From UBA5359 sp002410925 [NCBI: bacterium UBP13_UBA5359] (lineage in GTDB: Bacteria; UBP13; UBA5359): 64,000 nucleotides of DNA. The position numbers were made by a program, and so were the translations under genes. This document shows positions 62,927 to 64,000 of this stretch, piece after piece. The stretch is from positions 369,364 to 433,363 of the forward strand of contig DHPR01000033.1 of the NCBI GenBank assembly GCA_002410925.1, given 5' to 3'. A model generated the notes under the pieces. The model saw nothing but the letters and a program-made list of their open reading frames with translations. It had not been told where the DNA came from and did not search any database. Numbering within the stretch: the first letter of the stretch is position 1; every line of letters begins with the position of its first letter.

Positions 62927-64000
62927 TTATCCCCCCATCAGGTTAATCTGAAATATTGGCAGAAGCATAGCCAGGATGACAAACCCTATCACACTTCCAA
63001 CCGCCACTATAATTACCGGCTCCAAAAGCGAAACGGCGCTCTTAAGAGTAGCTTCCACTTCTACGTCATAGGTATCGGCTACCGTCAGCAGCACGTTTTG
63101 AAGATCTCCCGTTTCCTCTCCCACTGCTGCCATACTAGTAAGAAGGGATGGAAAGACACCTGTAGCATCAAGCTGCCCGGAAAAACTCTCTCCCTCCCGC
63201 ATACCCGCACGAGCACTGTCAGCTGCTCTGGCCAGAACCTCGTTGTCTACCACGTCACGAGCGATGGAAATGGAATCAAAGAGCGATACTCCGCCTTGCA
63301 ATAGAGTGGCCGTAGTCCTGGCAAATCTTGATACGGCAGCTTTCAATCCCAGCTTGCCCAAAATAGGTAGTTTCATTTTAAAAGCATCCAATCGAAAACG
63401 TCCATTGGAGGTGCCGGCATAAGCTCTGACCGCCGATACTATCAGCGCTATTACAATTGCCAAAATCCACCACCATTGAAATATTATACCGGAAATGCTC
63501 AACAGTGCCGCAGTCGGTGCCGGCAATGCCTGTTCAAACTCTTCAAATACGGCGGCAAATCTGGGCACGACCAGAGTTATCAAAAGAGTCACGGATAGGG
63601 TGCCGATGCTGATAAGCAGCATCGGATATGCCAGAGCACTACGAATCTGCATTCTGCGAGCCTGTTCCTTTTCCAGATATTCGGCCAGCCATTGCAATGT
63701 TGAGTGCAATTGACCGCTTGCTTCACCTGCTTTTACCATGCTCACATAAAGAGGTGGAAATATGCCGGGATACTGATCCATTGCTTCCCATAATGCTTTG
63801 CCGCTATTGATATCCTGTTGCATACGCTCTAATGCCGTTTTCAATCGTAAATTTTCAGTATGTTCCGTAAGAGCTGTAAAGGTACGCATCAGCGGCAATC
63901 CTCCGCGTACCAGGTTGGCTAATTGACGGCTGAAGACGGTAAGATCCCTGCTCCCGACTTTGCCGCCGCTGGTTGTTCCACAATGCAGAAGAGAGGCTAT
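62927..64000 (-). CDS. gspF: type II secretion platform protein GspF, N-terminus beyond window
   Basis: Partial gene: the frame is open to the right edge, giving 357 visible residues. The edge part reads KVGSRDLTVFSRQLANLVRGG, the usual N-terminal cytoplasmic domain start. Two repeated GspF domains (LWEAMDQYPGIFPPLYVSMVKAGEASG and SFSGQLDATGVFPSLLTSMAAVGEETG) are joined by membrane helices (LLISIGTLSVTLLITLVVP, WWWILAIVIALIVSAV), with a third helix near the C-terminus. It anchors the GspE motor; gspE is probably just outside. Confidence 0.95.
   Translation of the reverse strand: MASLLHCGTTSGGKVGSRDLTVFSRQLANLVRGGLPLMRTFTALTEHTENLRLKTALERMQQDINSGKALWEAMDQYPGIFPPLYVSMVKAGEASGQLHSTLQWLAEYLEKEQARRMQIRSALAYPMLLISIGTLSVTLLITLVVPRFAAVFEEFEQALPAPTAALLSISGIIFQWWWILAIVIALIVSAVRAYAGTSNGRFRLDAFKMKLPILGKLGLKAAVSRFARTTATLLQGGVSLFDSISIARDVVDNEVLARAADSARAGMREGESFSGQLDATGVFPSLLTSMAAVGEETGDLQNVLLTVADTYDVEVEATLKSAVSLLEPVIIVAVGSVIGFVILAMLLPIFQINLMGG

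Overview
The window reads as a chromosomal stretch of an anaerobic, diderm (outer-membrane-bearing) bacterium of moderate GC. The outer membrane is shown by an LPS-export set (LptA, LptB, one LptF/G-type permease, a short LptD-like protein), a TolC/MFP/RND pump, a type II secretion operon and two porins with an N-terminal SLH domain followed by a coiled coil. SLH porins together with a DUF3084 protein recall Cyanobacteria-related lineages, Armatimonadota, Synergistota and Negativicutes; I cannot place it more finely. Anaerobic life is suggested by a 2-hydroxyacyl-CoA dehydratase-type activase, a DUF362 ferredoxin, an Fe-S aldo/keto reductase and a B12-type radical SAM enzyme. No rRNA, CRISPR array, IS element or prophage was seen.

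Layout. 1-8812 (minus): tightly coupled operon of B12-binding radical SAM enzyme, FabF-like ketosynthase with altered active site, 7TM histidine kinase, soluble histidine kinase, receiver-HD-GYP protein and a second, nearly identical receiver cut by the window edge. 8813-17157 (minus): tRNA-Val and a tRNA relic; tig-clpP-clpX; tRNA-Gly; an rRNA methyltransferase; infC-rpmI-rplT with an attenuator leader and an AUC start; a nucleotidyltransferase-like gene; xseA-xseB. 17310-24151: an orphan receiver (+), then a tetR-tolC-MFP-RND unit (-) behind a consensus promoter abutting a 36-bp perfect palindrome. 24197-31000: glycerate kinase, cyclophilin-like protein, small winged-helix-like protein, cold-shock protein, a zinc-ribbon protein (+), prfB with programmed frameshift, secA. 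31152-41166 (minus): envelope block lptA-lptB-lptF/G-DUF3084-yqgF-like-SLH porin-lptD-SLH porin. 41505-43858 (+): a polyprenyl-phosphate sugar synthase-like GT2 and an ArnT/PMT-like membrane glycosyltransferase. 43897-52054: Fe-S aldo/keto reductase, phosphomannomutase, a 1407-residue activase (all -) and a DUF362 ferredoxin (+). 52137-52439 (-): a second zinc-ribbon paralogue. 52743-64000 (-): type II secretion operon gspF(partial)-G-H-I-J-K-L-M-C-D followed by a DUF4139 protein.

How the genes work together. The centre and right form an envelope-building region: LPS transport, sugar-nucleotide and lipid-linked sugar steps, peptidoglycan-tethered porins, efflux and protein secretion. The left end couples a possible lipid or polyketide-type chemistry to two-component and c-di-GMP signalling and is the best candidate for an undescribed system. 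Several regulatory devices can be read directly: consensus -35/-10 promoters, the TetR operator, the infC leader switch, the prfB frameshift, hairpins just ahead of both zinc-ribbon ribosome binding sites, and a promoter implying a leaderless DUF362 mRNA.
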